Notes: generated by a model from the sequence alone, not told the origin. A stretch of 64,000 bases of DNA from an uncultured Mycoplasmatota bacterium (GCA_948470005.1 CAOKNI010000003.1:3495-67494); one strand, 5' to 3'; counted from the stretch's first letter, positions 55,073-63,396 are shown. Numbers and translations: made by a program.

Positions 55073-55561
55073 TTAATATCCCACTACTTTTTCTAAAGTC
55101 TCATCATTATTTATAAAATCTTCTACGTCAATTACTCTATATTCTGTTTTCGTATCTCGCACAATTACTTTTTTTATTCCAGCATTAATAATCATTCTTT
55201 TACACATTGCACAAGAATTAGCATTTTCTACATATTCTCCTGTTGCAGCTTCTTTACCTACCATATAAAGCGTACTATCTATTAAATTACTCCTTGATGC
55301 ACTAATTATAGCATTAGCTTCCGCATGTACACTGCGACACATTTCATATCTCTCACCTCTGGGAATATTCATTTCTTCTCGCATACAATAATTTAAATCA
55401 ATACAATTTTTTCTTCCTCTTGGTGCTCCATTATAACCAGTCGCAATTATCTCATCATTTTTAACAATTACAGCTCCCCATTTTTTACGAAGGCACGTTG
55501 CTCTTTCTAAAGCTACCTCCGCCATATCTAAATAATAATTAATTTTATCAATTCTTTCCAT
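55073..55561 (-). CDS. dCMP/cytidine deaminase family (ComEB-like)
   Basis: 162 residues. Zinc site HAEANAII (His and catalytic Glu) and SCAMCKRMI (two Cys), with early CMREE-like region as in dCMP deaminases. Supplies dUMP; ComEB in Bacillus. RBS AGGTGAAG. Confidence 0.93.
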   Translation of the reverse strand: MERIDKINYYLDMAEVALERATCLRKKWGAVIVKNDEIIATGYNGAPRGRKNCIDLNYCMREEMNIPRGERYEMCRSVHAEANAIISASRSNLIDSTLYMVGKEAATGEYVENANSCAMCKRMIINAGIKKVIVRDTKTEYRVIDVEDFINNDETLEKVVGY

Positions 55562-55619
55562 AACTTCACCTAAATAAATTATAAACTATTTTTGCCAAAG
55601 AAAAAAGCTTATTTAAGCT

Positions 55620-56054
55620 TTAATTTAATTTTTCTTTAACCAGAGCACTTACTAAAGACATATCTGCATTAGTTATTTTTTCATTTAACATTTTCATAAC
55701 TTTACCCATATCTTTAATACCACTAGGATTTATCTCTGCAAATACTTCTTCAATAACCGTCACTATTTCTTCTTTACTCATTTCTTCAGGTAAATAAACA
55801 TTTAAAACTTCTATTTCTTTTAATAAAGCCTCTACTTCTTCGACCTTATTATATTTTTCATACTCCGAAATAGAATCCTTACGGGTTTTTACTTGTTTTT
55901 TAATAACACTTACAACTTCTTCATCAGTTAAATCATGTTTTTTATTAATCTTTTCTAACTGTAAAGCACTTTTAAGCATCCTAAGAACAGATAAGCTAAA
56001 CTTATCGCCACTTTTCATTGCTTCTTTTAAATCTTCTGCTATTTTATTATTCAT
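55620..56054 (-). CDS. yqeY: GatB/YqeY-domain protein
   Basis: 144 residues, wholly helical with the YqeY pattern: EAMKSGDKFSLSVLRMLKSAL, then IEVLNVYLPEEMSKEEI and GIKDMGKVM. Follows rpsU, as in most Bacillota. Binds tRNA-like substrates by homology to the GatB tail; exact role unsettled. Confidence 0.93.
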   Translation of the reverse strand: MNNKIAEDLKEAMKSGDKFSLSVLRMLKSALQLEKINKKHDLTDEEVVSVIKKQVKTRKDSISEYEKYNKVEEVEALLKEIEVLNVYLPEEMSKEEIVTVIEEVFAEINPSGIKDMGKVMKMLNEKITNADMSLVSALVKEKLN

Positions 56055-56063
56055 GTTATCACC

Positions 56064-56252
56064 TTAAAAATTATTTTTATGCTTTTTCGCATTTCTTATT
56101 TGCTCTTTTTTCTCATTTCTTCTTTTAACGCCTGGTTTCTCATAATGTTTTCTCTTTTTTAACTCAGAAGGGACACCACTACGTGCAACTTTAGCTTTAA
56201 ATTTTTTTAAGGCACCATCAATGTTTCCATTTTGAACTATAACTTTAGTCAT
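56064..56252 (-). CDS. rpsU: 30S ribosomal protein S21
   Basis: 62 residues from the ATG at 56252 (RBS AGGGAGGG). MTKVIVQNGN, LKKFKAKVARSG, then a basic tail RKHYEKPGVKRRNEK typical of S21. Starts an rpsU-yqeY pair. Confidence 0.95.
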   Translation of the reverse strand: MTKVIVQNGNIDGALKKFKAKVARSGVPSELKKRKHYEKPGVKRRNEKKEQIRNAKKHKNNF

Positions 56253-56318
56253 TTTACAAATCCCTCCCTTCATTTACTAGTGATAGTATATCACCATTAT
56301 ATTTCAATATCAAGATAT

Positions 56319-56534
56319 TTACGTGTTTTTTTCATCAGTTTTAACAGTTCCATCACCTATGTTATCCCCATTATCTAAGTGATAACTTTCTAATTCCGTT
56401 TTAATATCATTTTTTAAAGCATTTAAAAATGTTTTCTTATAATTATTAACCATCATAATTGTAAACATTCCTAATATAAATACTGAAAGAAATGTATAAA
56501 CCATATACATTGAAAGAAAACCACGCTTTTTCAT
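56319..56534 (-). CDS. small pilin-like membrane protein
   Basis: 71 residues from the ATG at 56534 (GGTGA five nt upstream). KKRGF leader-like start followed by a 22-residue hydrophobic helix, then a polar acidic tail ending DEKNT. The Gly-Phe after basic residues recalls prepilins, but Glu at +5 is missing. It lies just beyond the terminator of the bacteriocin genes, so a link to their immunity can only be speculated. Confidence 0.45.
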   Translation of the reverse strand: MKKRGFLSMYMVYTFLSVFILGMFTIMMVNNYKKTFLNALKNDIKTELESYHLDNGDNIGDGTVKTDEKNT

Positions 56535-56591
56535 ATACTTCACCATATCAATTATACCAAATAAAAGCTTTTTTCTAAATACTATAATTAG

Positions 56592-56613
56592 AAAAAGTTT
56601 GGAATGTCCAAAC
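56592..56613 (-). terminator. terminator of bacteriocin operon
   Basis: Perfect hairpin GTTTGGA-CAT-TCCAAAC followed by TTTTT on the minus strand, six nt after the third peptide gene. Confidence 0.85.
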
Positions 56614-56618
56614 TTAAC

Positions 56619-56783
56619 CTATCTAGCGCGGCACACATTTTTAGTGAAAGCTCGACGGAGTGTTGTTCCTACCATCTTGCCAATATCTATTACAATTGAT
56701 AAAATACGTGCGGCCGCATTTATCATCGTAGCATTAATTGCTCCACCAGAAATATTTATTAATTCTTGATTTTCTAGTAACAT
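56619..56783 (-). CDS. bacteriocin-like peptide 3 with double-glycine leader
   Basis: 54 residues. The leader is MLLENQELINISGG, matching the class II/ComC pattern exactly: Leu -12, Glu -8, Leu -7, Ile -4, Gly-Gly at -2/-1. Mature part 40 residues: amphipathic, hydrophobic start AINATMINAAARIL, then a basic tail (TLRRAFTKNVCRAR) with one Cys. Its start overlaps the region just after the stop of peptide 2 (TAA-T-ATG). Cargo of the adjacent C39 ABC exporter by inference. Confidence 0.85.
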   Translation of the reverse strand: MLLENQELINISGGAINATMINAAARILSIVIDIGKMVGTTLRRAFTKNVCRAR

Positions 56784-56784
56784 A

Positions 56785-56922
56785 TTAATTACACCTATTA
56801 GGATTTATAAAGCCATAGATTACCGAAGCTAAGAAAACCGCTCCCATAACTATCCCACCTAATATTCCAAAAGAAATGCCGCCATTTGTATTTTGTAATT
56901 CTTCTGTAGTTAATCTTACCAT
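56785..56922 (-). CDS. bacteriocin-like peptide 2 with double-glycine leader
   Basis: 45 residues; leader MVRLTTEELQNTNGG (Leu -12, Thr -11, Glu -8, Leu -7, Gly-Gly). Mature 30 residues: very hydrophobic, with a double GxxxG motif (Gly4, Gly8, Gly12 of ISFGILGGIVMG), as used for helix-helix contact in two-peptide class IIb bacteriocins, then SVIYGFINPNRCN with one Cys. The ATG lies one nt after the stop of peptide 1, so translation is coupled. Confidence 0.85.
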   Translation of the reverse strand: MVRLTTEELQNTNGGISFGILGGIVMGAVFLASVIYGFINPNRCN

Positions 56923-56923
56923 G

Positions 56924-57055
56924 CTATCTTCTCACTTTTCTAAATGATTTAATTAATCGTGTAAGACTAATAAGGCTAATAAATAAATTTGCCGCAAAAC
57001 CTATTAAACTACCTCCCTCACATTTTAATAATTTTTCACTACTTAATTTTTCCAT
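56924..57055 (-). CDS. bacteriocin-like peptide 1 with double-glycine leader
   Basis: 43 residues; leader MEKLSSEKLLKCEGG (Leu -12, Ser -11, Leu -7, Gly-Gly; a Cys at -4 where Ile is usual). Mature 28 residues: helical, SLIGFAANLFISLIS, then a strongly basic C-terminus (RLIKSFRKVRR). RBS AAAGGGA. It lies 16 nt after the accessory gene, first of the three peptide genes. Confidence 0.85.
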   Translation of the reverse strand: MEKLSSEKLLKCEGGSLIGFAANLFISLISLTRLIKSFRKVRR

Positions 57056-57071
57056 TCTTATAATTCCCTTT

Positions 57072-57482
57072 CTAAAACATCATTTTTAATATTTTTAAAA
57101 TTATTCTTTGTTTATTATAATAAAAATTTAAATTAACTATTTCCGAATCTTGTAATTCTAAGTCGGTTTTTAAAGTTATTTCATAATAACTAATATAGTT
57201 ATCCTTATCAACTTTTAGTTCTTTTTCTAATTCTTCATAATTAATAAAATTTTTATTTAAAGCAATTTTTTCATAAGATATACTACTCGGAATAAGCGTT
57301 GTAATTAAACACTCTTGCTCACAAGTAACAATCCCTTTTGCTTCAACATGATTATAGGTAAAATTAAAGGATATTCCTATTATAATGCTTATAAAGAAGA
57401 GGACAAATATCATTATAGCTAAACCTATTTTACAAGGTTTAAGCTTTATAAATGCTTCCTTATTATTATACATATTAACCAT
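57072..57482 (-). CDS. short HlyD-like accessory protein of bacteriocin export
   Basis: 136 residues from the ATG at 57482 (RBS TAGGTG). A cytoplasmic start rich in Lys, one membrane helix (about 17-37, IFVLFFISIIIGISF), then a beta-rich extracytoplasmic domain with GIVTCEQECLITTLIP, whose beta-barrel-like start (VEAKGIVTC) resembles the membrane-proximal part of HlyD/LcnD adaptors. Far shorter than the usual 400 residues and lacking the long coiled coil. Overlaps the ABC gene by 8 nt. Confidence 0.6.
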   Translation of the reverse strand: MVNMYNNKEAFIKLKPCKIGLAIMIFVLFFISIIIGISFNFTYNHVEAKGIVTCEQECLITTLIPSSISYEKIALNKNFINYEELEKELKVDKDNYISYYEITLKTDLELQDSEIVNLNFYYNKQRIILKILKMMF

Positions 57483-59532
57483 TTTTTTCACCTACATTTA
57501 TTATTTTACTAAATTTATCAGCTACATTTTTGTGCGTCACATAAATAAGAGTTTCTTTCTCGTAATTACGAAAAATATTATCTAATATTTCTTTTTCCAT
57601 TGTCTCATTAACTTCACTTAAAGCTTCATCTAAAATAAGAATTTTTGACTTTTTTAGTAATGCTCGGGCTAAAATAATTCTTTGTTTCTCTCCTCCACTC
57701 AAATTATTTAAGCTAGCATTAATAAGTGTGTTATAACGATTAGGTTTCTTCTCAACTATTTCATCAATTTTACATATTTTTAAAACTTTTAAATAATCCT
57801 CTTCTAAAACTTCCCGATAGCATTTGATATTATCTATAATCGTCCCTGTAAACAAAGTTTCTTCTTGCCCAACATATAAAACGTTTTTTCTTATTGCATC
57901 TAAATTATAATCATTTTCACTCGCATCATTAATTTTAATTTTTCCAGAATAATTGGAATAATTACGATACAATAAATTGCAAATAGTGCTTTTACCACTA
58001 CCACTTGGACCTGAAAGCAAAACTTTTTCACCAGGTTTAATTTGAAAATTAATATCAGTTAAAATATTCGAAAACTTATTATAAGAATAACTAACATTTT
58101 CCATAGATAGTAACGGATTTTCAAGTTTATTTAAACCATCATTACTACTTTCTGGTGCTATATTAATGAACTCACTAATTTTTTTAAATGCTACCTTTAA
58201 ATAATTATACTTAGGTATTAAATCAATTGTACTTTTAATAGGATCAAATAAATATAAAATAATACTATTAAAGGTTACTAAATTTAGAATTTCTAACTCT
58301 CCTTTAGCTATCAAATAAATTCCCAAAGTTGTTATCGCAAATAAACCCATTTCATAAATAAAGTTTTTTAAAGTTTCGATATTGTTAAAAAAATGTTGGA
58401 GTTTGAAATTATCCTTAAGCATTAAAATTAATTTATCTTCTAATCTTCTTAAAAACTCATTAGTTAAATTTAAATTTTTAATACTAGTATTCATCTCAAT
58501 ATTTTCCACTAAAACGGAATTAAAATTTGTGGACACTAAAACATTTCTTTCTAACTTCTGATAAATAAGTTTGCTAAAGACTAAACCTGCTAAAATATAA
58601 ATGCCAATTACTAAACAAAGAACTAAAAATAAACGAGCATTTATAAAATATAACACAATAGTCGCTGCAACCATCAAAATAGAATTAAGAATAATATTAG
58701 TAAAAATATCAGCAATTAAATTTTTAAGTTCATTTAATTCTTGTGTTCTTGTAACAATTTCTCCTGTCGTTCTATTTTGCATAAATTTTAAAGGGAGAAA
58801 AAAGATATGTTTAAAAAAACTATAAAAAATATTAGTATCTAAATTTTTATTCAAATAATTTAAATAATAGTTTTTGGCATAATCTAATATTACTTTAAAC
58901 AAAAATAGAAAAAAGAAAATTACTACTATAAATTTAATAAAATTTATATTTGTTCCATCTTGAATACCTGAAATTGCAATCTGAAAATAAAAATTACCCA
59001 AAATTGAAATTATCATAAAAACAATACTAACTAATATAATTTTAATAAAAAGAGATTTATTTTGATTAATTAAGTTTATAAAAACATCTTTAATGGTTAA
59101 AGTATTTTCCATATTTACTATATCAGTCACAGGGGACAATAAAATTATAATATTATCCCAAATTTTTAGAAATTCAGCTAACTTTAATTTTACTTTTCCT
59201 TTGGCCGGATCCATAAGCCAAACACCAGTTTTACTAATTTTATAGATAACCGCAAAATGTTGCAATCCATTTGGCATCTGTAAATGCACAATAGCCGGTA
59301 AATAGATTTGGGGGTCCAAAATATTATCTACCTTCATCCCTACAGCATCAAAGCCATAACTTTTAGCTGCATTGATTAAATGGTAAGCCGTTGTTCCATT
59401 TCCATTAGTAACCGTATCTTCTCTAATTTTTTCAATTGGAACGTAACCTTTATAATATTTAATAATACAAGATAAAGAACACGCCCCACAATCTTTTAGA
59501 TCTAACTGTTTTTCAATGTCAATTTTACTCAT
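57475..59532 (-). CDS. peptidase-containing ABC exporter (C39 domain) for GG-leader peptides
   Basis: 685 residues from the ATG at 59532 (RBS GGGAGAAATTGGT). N-terminal C39 peptidase: catalytic Cys in DLKDCGACSL, His in LQHFAVIY and Asp in LMDPAKG, so it should cleave after Gly-Gly. Six-helix membrane domain (about 165-420). ATPase: Walker A SGPSGSGKST, signature LSGGEKQR, Walker B ILILDEAL. This SunT/LcnC-type enzyme both trims and exports; the three GG-leader peptides lie downstream. A shared ~60-bp operator segment is 67 bp upstream. Confidence 0.95.
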   Translation of the reverse strand: MSKIDIEKQLDLKDCGACSLSCIIKYYKGYVPIEKIREDTVTNGNGTTAYHLINAAKSYGFDAVGMKVDNILDPQIYLPAIVHLQMPNGLQHFAVIYKISKTGVWLMDPAKGKVKLKLAEFLKIWDNIIILLSPVTDIVNMENTLTIKDVFINLINQNKSLFIKIILVSIVFMIISILGNFYFQIAISGIQDGTNINFIKFIVVIFFFLFLFKVILDYAKNYYLNYLNKNLDTNIFYSFFKHIFFLPLKFMQNRTTGEIVTRTQELNELKNLIADIFTNIILNSILMVAATIVLYFINARLFLVLCLVIGIYILAGLVFSKLIYQKLERNVLVSTNFNSVLVENIEMNTSIKNLNLTNEFLRRLEDKLILMLKDNFKLQHFFNNIETLKNFIYEMGLFAITTLGIYLIAKGELEILNLVTFNSIILYLFDPIKSTIDLIPKYNYLKVAFKKISEFINIAPESSNDGLNKLENPLLSMENVSYSYNKFSNILTDINFQIKPGEKVLLSGPSGSGKSTICNLLYRNYSNYSGKIKINDASENDYNLDAIRKNVLYVGQEETLFTGTIIDNIKCYREVLEEDYLKVLKICKIDEIVEKKPNRYNTLINASLNNLSGGEKQRIILARALLKKSKILILDEALSEVNETMEKEILDNIFRNYEKETLIYVTHKNVADKFSKIINVGEKNG

Positions 59533-59598
59533 ACCAATTTCTCCCTTCACCTTTATATATTACCAGTACCACCTCGATTTCCTTTATTTTTTTTGCAT

Positions 59599-59661
59599 CA
59601 GGTATACAAAAATAGATATTCTCGACACGTCTCGACAAAACTTCGTATAATTCGAGTTTTA
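59599..59661. promoter_or_regulatory. shared ~60-bp operator segment, copy C (bacteriocin operon)
   Basis: Matches copies A and B. Half-sites TCGACA (59622-59627) and TCGACA (59632-59637), 10 bp apart, followed by AACTTCGTATAATTCGAG. Copy C has the best match to the pair before the regulator gene (59793-59808). The intergenic stretch 59662-59860 otherwise holds only AT-rich sequence and the regulator promoter. Confidence 0.65.
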
Positions 59662-59792
59662 TAAGGCAAAAAAATAAATGGTTATTTTCTACCATCAAGT
59701 TATTATTTTTAAACTTAAAATCTTTTCTTATCTAAATATTAAACTCCTAAAAAATCAAAAAATAAGCTTTAAAGAAAAAAAATTAAACCTTA

Positions 59793-59834
59793 TCGACACC
59801 ATTCGACAAGATTTCAGAAAATTTAGTATATAAT
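59793..59834 (+). promoter_or_regulatory. operator and promoter of the double-HTH regulator
   Basis: TCGACA at 59793-59798 and 59803-59808 (10-bp period), followed by AGATTTC. The same layout (TCGnCA-nnnn-TCGACAArnyTTC) appears in copies A, B and C. The second half-site overlaps a possible -35 (TTCGAC), and -10 sequence (TAGTATATAAT) follows at 59825-59834. Placement fits autorepression. Confidence 0.6.
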
Positions 59835-59860
59835 ATGCTATTTAAGAAAGGAGGACTACT

Positions 59861-60322
59861 ATGCAAAATGGAGAATTAATCCAAACTTTACGCATCAAAA
59901 ACAAATTAAAACAAAAAGATATGGCTGATCTATTAAATGTTAAAGTCGGAACTTATAAAATGTATGAAAATAATATTCGCCTAATGAAACTTTATGAATT
60001 AAACATTATCAGTAATTATTTCCATGTTTCTATAGATGCCTTATTATCACTAAAACGAAACCAAATTTTAACTAACGTTTGTGACAGAATTAATTATAAA
60101 TTCTTAAAATTTAAATTAAAACTTATTCGTAAAAGCAACCATTTAACTCAAAAAGAATTAGCCAAAGAATTTAATATAGCTGTCAACTTAGTTTCTAAAT
60201 ATGAAAATAAACCCCAATTTATTAGTTTAAATTATCTTTATTTATTTGCAAAAAAATTTGATGTATCTGTCGATTATATGTGTGGTAAAACCACAAAAAA
60301 AGAAATTTTTAGTCTGATTTAA
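59861..60322 (+). CDS. double-HTH XRE-family regulator of the bacteriocin locus
   Basis: 153 residues, RBS AAGGAGG. Two HTH-XRE domains, about 6-60 (LKQKDMADLLNVKVGTYKMY) and 83-140 (LTQKELAKEFNIAVNLVSKY). Two DNA-reading heads in one chain fit direct half-sites one helical turn apart, and such sites lie before this gene and in copies A-C. Divergent from the exporter operon. Related to the two 151-residue regulators at 12949 and 48465, but more diverged. Confidence 0.9.
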   Translation: MQNGELIQTLRIKNKLKQKDMADLLNVKVGTYKMYENNIRLMKLYELNIISNYFHVSIDALLSLKRNQILTNVCDRINYKFLKFKLKLIRKSNHLTQKELAKEFNIAVNLVSKYENKPQFISLNYLYLFAKKFDVSVDYMCGKTTKKEIFSLI

Positions 60323-61472
60323 AAACTTCTTTTAATAATACATCATCATCCTTAAACAAATCGTATTTCTTAATAATAAACCTAAATATTACTTTTAACA
60401 AAGACATACAAGGAGTTGCTATAATCATTCCTACAATTCCAAAATAATATGAGAATATCAGCAAGCCTACAATAATTGTCACTGGATGTAGCTGAGTAGT
60501 TTTACTCATAACGATAGGTTGCAATATATAGTTTTCTACTAACTGAACAATAACACAAACAATTAAAACAGCAATACCAACAATTGAACCTTGAGCAAAA
60601 CCTACGACTACCGCTGCTGCTCCACCAATATAAGGTCCAATGTAAGGTATCAAGTCTGTTAAACCACAAAATACCCCAAATAATAACGCTGCATTAAGAC
60701 CAATAATTGCAAATCCTATACTATCACAGACTAGAACCATTAAAGCAACTAGTAGAGTTCCACTTACAGTTTTTCGCACTTCTCTTCCAATATCTGTTAA
60801 TAAAACTTCTATTTCATATTTATTTTTATTCGGAACTAATTTCAAAAAATGTTTAGCAATTGCATCAAAATCAAACAACATATAAAGTCCTACAACTAAA
60901 CTTATTAAAACTGTTCCAATACCTGACACTAAATTACCTAAAGTAGCCATTAGGGAATTAGGTAACGAATTAGTAAAATCTACTAAATAGTTACCAATAC
61001 TACCAAATAAATTATCTTTAATACCAGTTAAATCCACACCAGTAATTGATATTTGATTAACAAAATCATTTGCAAAAGTTTTAAACTTATCTAGTATTGC
61101 TGGAAGAGTCGCAATTAAATCATTAACTTGCGTATATAATGTTGGAATTAAAATTCGTAAAAAAACATAAATAAATATTAAAAATATCAAATAAACAATG
61201 AGGCTACCAATAATACGAGGTATACCTTTTTTACTCATTTTCGTAACTATGGGATTTAAAAGCCAAGCAATTATAAACCCAATAAATAATGGTGATAAAA
61301 CTTTTAAAAGTGTAAAAAGAAAATGCCAAACATTTAAATTTTTAAGAATAACTGTACCACATAAAATGATAGCCACAATCATTACTATATATAATAATTT
61401 TAAAATCTTTTTCGTTAAAGATACAACTTCATTTACTCCTTTATTGTCTATTTCATTATCATTTTTTTTCAT
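60309..61472 (-). CDS. AI-2E family (PerM/YdbI-like) membrane transporter
   Basis: 387 residues with about eight membrane helices. Family segments: FIIAWLLNPIV, GVDLTGIKDNL region, LIPYIGPYIGGAAAVVVG and IIATPCMSLLKVI. Members export small molecules or ions; substrate here unknown. The C-terminus overlaps the regulator gene by 14 nt, convergently. Confidence 0.88.
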   Translation of the reverse strand: MKKNDNEIDNKGVNEVVSLTKKILKLLYIVMIVAIILCGTVILKNLNVWHFLFTLLKVLSPLFIGFIIAWLLNPIVTKMSKKGIPRIIGSLIVYLIFLIFIYVFLRILIPTLYTQVNDLIATLPAILDKFKTFANDFVNQISITGVDLTGIKDNLFGSIGNYLVDFTNSLPNSLMATLGNLVSGIGTVLISLVVGLYMLFDFDAIAKHFLKLVPNKNKYEIEVLLTDIGREVRKTVSGTLLVALMVLVCDSIGFAIIGLNAALLFGVFCGLTDLIPYIGPYIGGAAAVVVGFAQGSIVGIAVLIVCVIVQLVENYILQPIVMSKTTQLHPVTIIVGLLIFSYYFGIVGMIIATPCMSLLKVIFRFIIKKYDLFKDDDVLLKEVFKSD

Positions 61473-61473
61473 T

Positions 61474-62004
61474 TTAAACCCTCATTAATTCTGCTTCTTT
61501 TTCTTTAAAAATATCATCAATTTTTTTATTATAACTATTAACTAGTTCTTGAATTTCGTTTAAAAGGCTTTTTTCTTCATCTTCCGGCATCTCATCTTTT
61601 TTAATATCATTATTCGCATCTTGCCTAATGTTACGTAAAGCAACCCTTGCTTCTTCACAAATAGCTTTCGCTTGTTTTACATAATCGCGCCGTTTTTCTT
61701 CTGTTAATTCTGGAACAGTTAAAATTATCATTTCCCCATTATTAACTGGTGTAATTCCAATATTAGCTTCATTTATAGCTCTTTCGATTTCTTTTAAAGC
61801 ACTCTTATCAAAAGGCTTTACCATTAAGCTTCGTGCTTCTGGAACTGTAATATTAGCAAGCGAATTAATAGGGGTTGGAACTCCATAATAATTAGCATTT
61901 ATGCCATTTAACATCGCGGGATTAGCTCTCCCTGCTCTAATATTAACTAATCTTCCTTCTAAACTTTCAATTGTTTTTTGCATTTTTAATTCTGTACTAT
62001 CCAT
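61474..62004 (-). CDS. frr: ribosome recycling factor
   Basis: 176 residues, close to the usual 185. SLEGRLVNIRAGRANPAML, PLN-like YYGVPTPINSLANI and RDYVKQAKAICEEARVALRNIR are hallmark RRF segments. Splits ribosomes with EF-G. Strong RBS (AAGGAGG). Confidence 0.97.
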   Translation of the reverse strand: MDSTELKMQKTIESLEGRLVNIRAGRANPAMLNGINANYYGVPTPINSLANITVPEARSLMVKPFDKSALKEIERAINEANIGITPVNNGEMIILTVPELTEEKRRDYVKQAKAICEEARVALRNIRQDANNDIKKDEMPEDEEKSLLNEIQELVNSYNKKIDDIFKEKEAELMRV

Positions 62005-62015
62005 ATTATTCCTCC

Positions 62016-62804
62016 TTAATTAAATATTATAACATCATTATAATCGCCTTCAGCACTTTTGACAAGATAACTTAGACTTAAAAAACCACTTTTATTAATA
62101 AATACGGCACAATTATCATCATTATCTAAATTGTTTAAAGTTTCCACAATATTTATTTGTTCTACTTCTTCGATAACGGTTTGACTTTTATTTAGCTTCT
62201 CCGCAACTCTTTCTTTAATCTTTGTCATATTTAAATTATACAAATCTAACAAAGTTTTTCTAGGTATCAACTTACCAGTTAAAGTATCAAAAGTATAAGC
62301 AAAGCTTTTTTGATACTCCTTCCCTTTAACAGCATCAAATGAATAATCATCAATCAAAATTGTCGCATAATCTTTATAAAAATACCTTGTGTACTTCCGA
62401 TAATCTGCTTTATAAATATTATCTTCTTTATATATTACTTTAGCTTGCTCTTCTTCACTTAAATTTGCCTCACTTAAAATTTTAAATGAATTTTTTAGTT
62501 CTTCCATTTCCATATTAAGCTTATCCATAATATTTTGAGCATCATTACTATCTATATTAATAAATATGTCTTGATAAACAATTTCATGAGTTAAATTTTT
62601 AGTATCCCCATTTTGAAAATAAATATAATCTTCACTTTTATTAATTTTTAAATTTTTTTCTTCTCTTATTGGTTCATTACTATCCGCAATTTCGCTATTT
62701 CTATCTTTAACAAACGTTTTAGTTAAGAAAAATCCTCCAATAGCAAGACATATTATAAATATTAAGAATATAAAACCATATATTTTCCCTCTTCTAATTT
62801 CCAT
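62016..62804 (-). CDS. membrane-anchored DUF3298-like protein
   Basis: 262 residues: one N-terminal membrane helix (about 9-29), polar region, then a C-terminal domain with YSFDAVKGKEYQKSFAYTF and TGKLIPRKTLLDLY, the pattern of RsiV-like DUF3298 domains. Such domains are extracytoplasmic and bind lysozyme in RsiV; whether this one does is unknown. No sigma factor nearby. Confidence 0.55.
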   Translation of the reverse strand: MEIRRGKIYGFIFLIFIICLAIGGFFLTKTFVKDRNSEIADSNEPIREEKNLKINKSEDYIYFQNGDTKNLTHEIVYQDIFINIDSNDAQNIMDKLNMEMEELKNSFKILSEANLSEEEQAKVIYKEDNIYKADYRKYTRYFYKDYATILIDDYSFDAVKGKEYQKSFAYTFDTLTGKLIPRKTLLDLYNLNMTKIKERVAEKLNKSQTVIEEVEQINIVETLNNLDNDDNCAVFINKSGFLSLSYLVKSAEGDYNDVIIFN

Positions 62805-62814
62805 ATTCTTACTC

Positions 62815-63396
62815 CTACTTTTTTAAATATTCCTTAAACATTGTTGTAAGCTCATTTTCTTTAAGACCAGTATTATATTCATTCCAATAAACTTCTGGTG
62901 TTATGTTTCCTTTATTTATTGAAGTAGTATCATCATACGCAACTATCTCACCATTTTTAACCATAACTAAAGTTGGAGCATAAACATTTTGTTTTCCATC
63001 ATCAAGAGTTTCAACATAATTACTTAATTTTAAAACTATACTTTGGTAAGTAGCATTCTTATTATTTCGGTCCTCTAAGAAATCATAATAAAGAATTTCT
63101 TTAATATGATTCTTTTTTGCCACTTCGTTTAAAACATTAGCATAATAACCACTCCAAGCATTCTCTTTAAACCCCATGAAAATTATTCCTGTCCCACTTT
63201 TAAGAGTCGCATAAACATCATTAGCATTGGCATAAATAAAAACATTATCTTTACTTACATTCTGATAATCTTTATCAAACCGCTCATTATCCTCGACCAC
63301 TTCTTTAGTAAAATCTTTTGTTCCAATATAAACAAAAGCACCAACTATTAAAACAAATAAAACTCCTTGGATAATTCTTTTAACTTTTTTACTCAT
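62815..63396 (-). CDS. thioredoxin-fold membrane protein lacking active-site cysteines
   Basis: 193 residues from the ATG at 63396 (RBS GTGGTGAATTTT). One membrane helix (about 8-26), then a thioredoxin-like domain: GTGIIFMGFKENAW where CxxC is expected, LSNYVETLDDGKQNVYAPTLV with the cis-Pro (APTL), and VMVKNGEIVAYDD. Cysteines are absent, so it cannot be a classic oxidoreductase. Eleven nt before the DUF3298-like gene. Confidence 0.7.
   Translation of the reverse strand: MSKKVKRIIQGVLFVLIVGAFVYIGTKDFTKEVVEDNERFDKDYQNVSKDNVFIYANANDVYATLKSGTGIIFMGFKENAWSGYYANVLNEVAKKNHIKEILYYDFLEDRNNKNATYQSIVLKLSNYVETLDDGKQNVYAPTLVMVKNGEIVAYDDTTSINKGNITPEVYWNEYNTGLKENELTTMFKEYLKK

Noticed and set aside
56319..56534. 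Immunity gene for the bacteriocin
   Set aside because: It lies beyond a strong terminator and looks more like a small pilin-type protein; no direct support.
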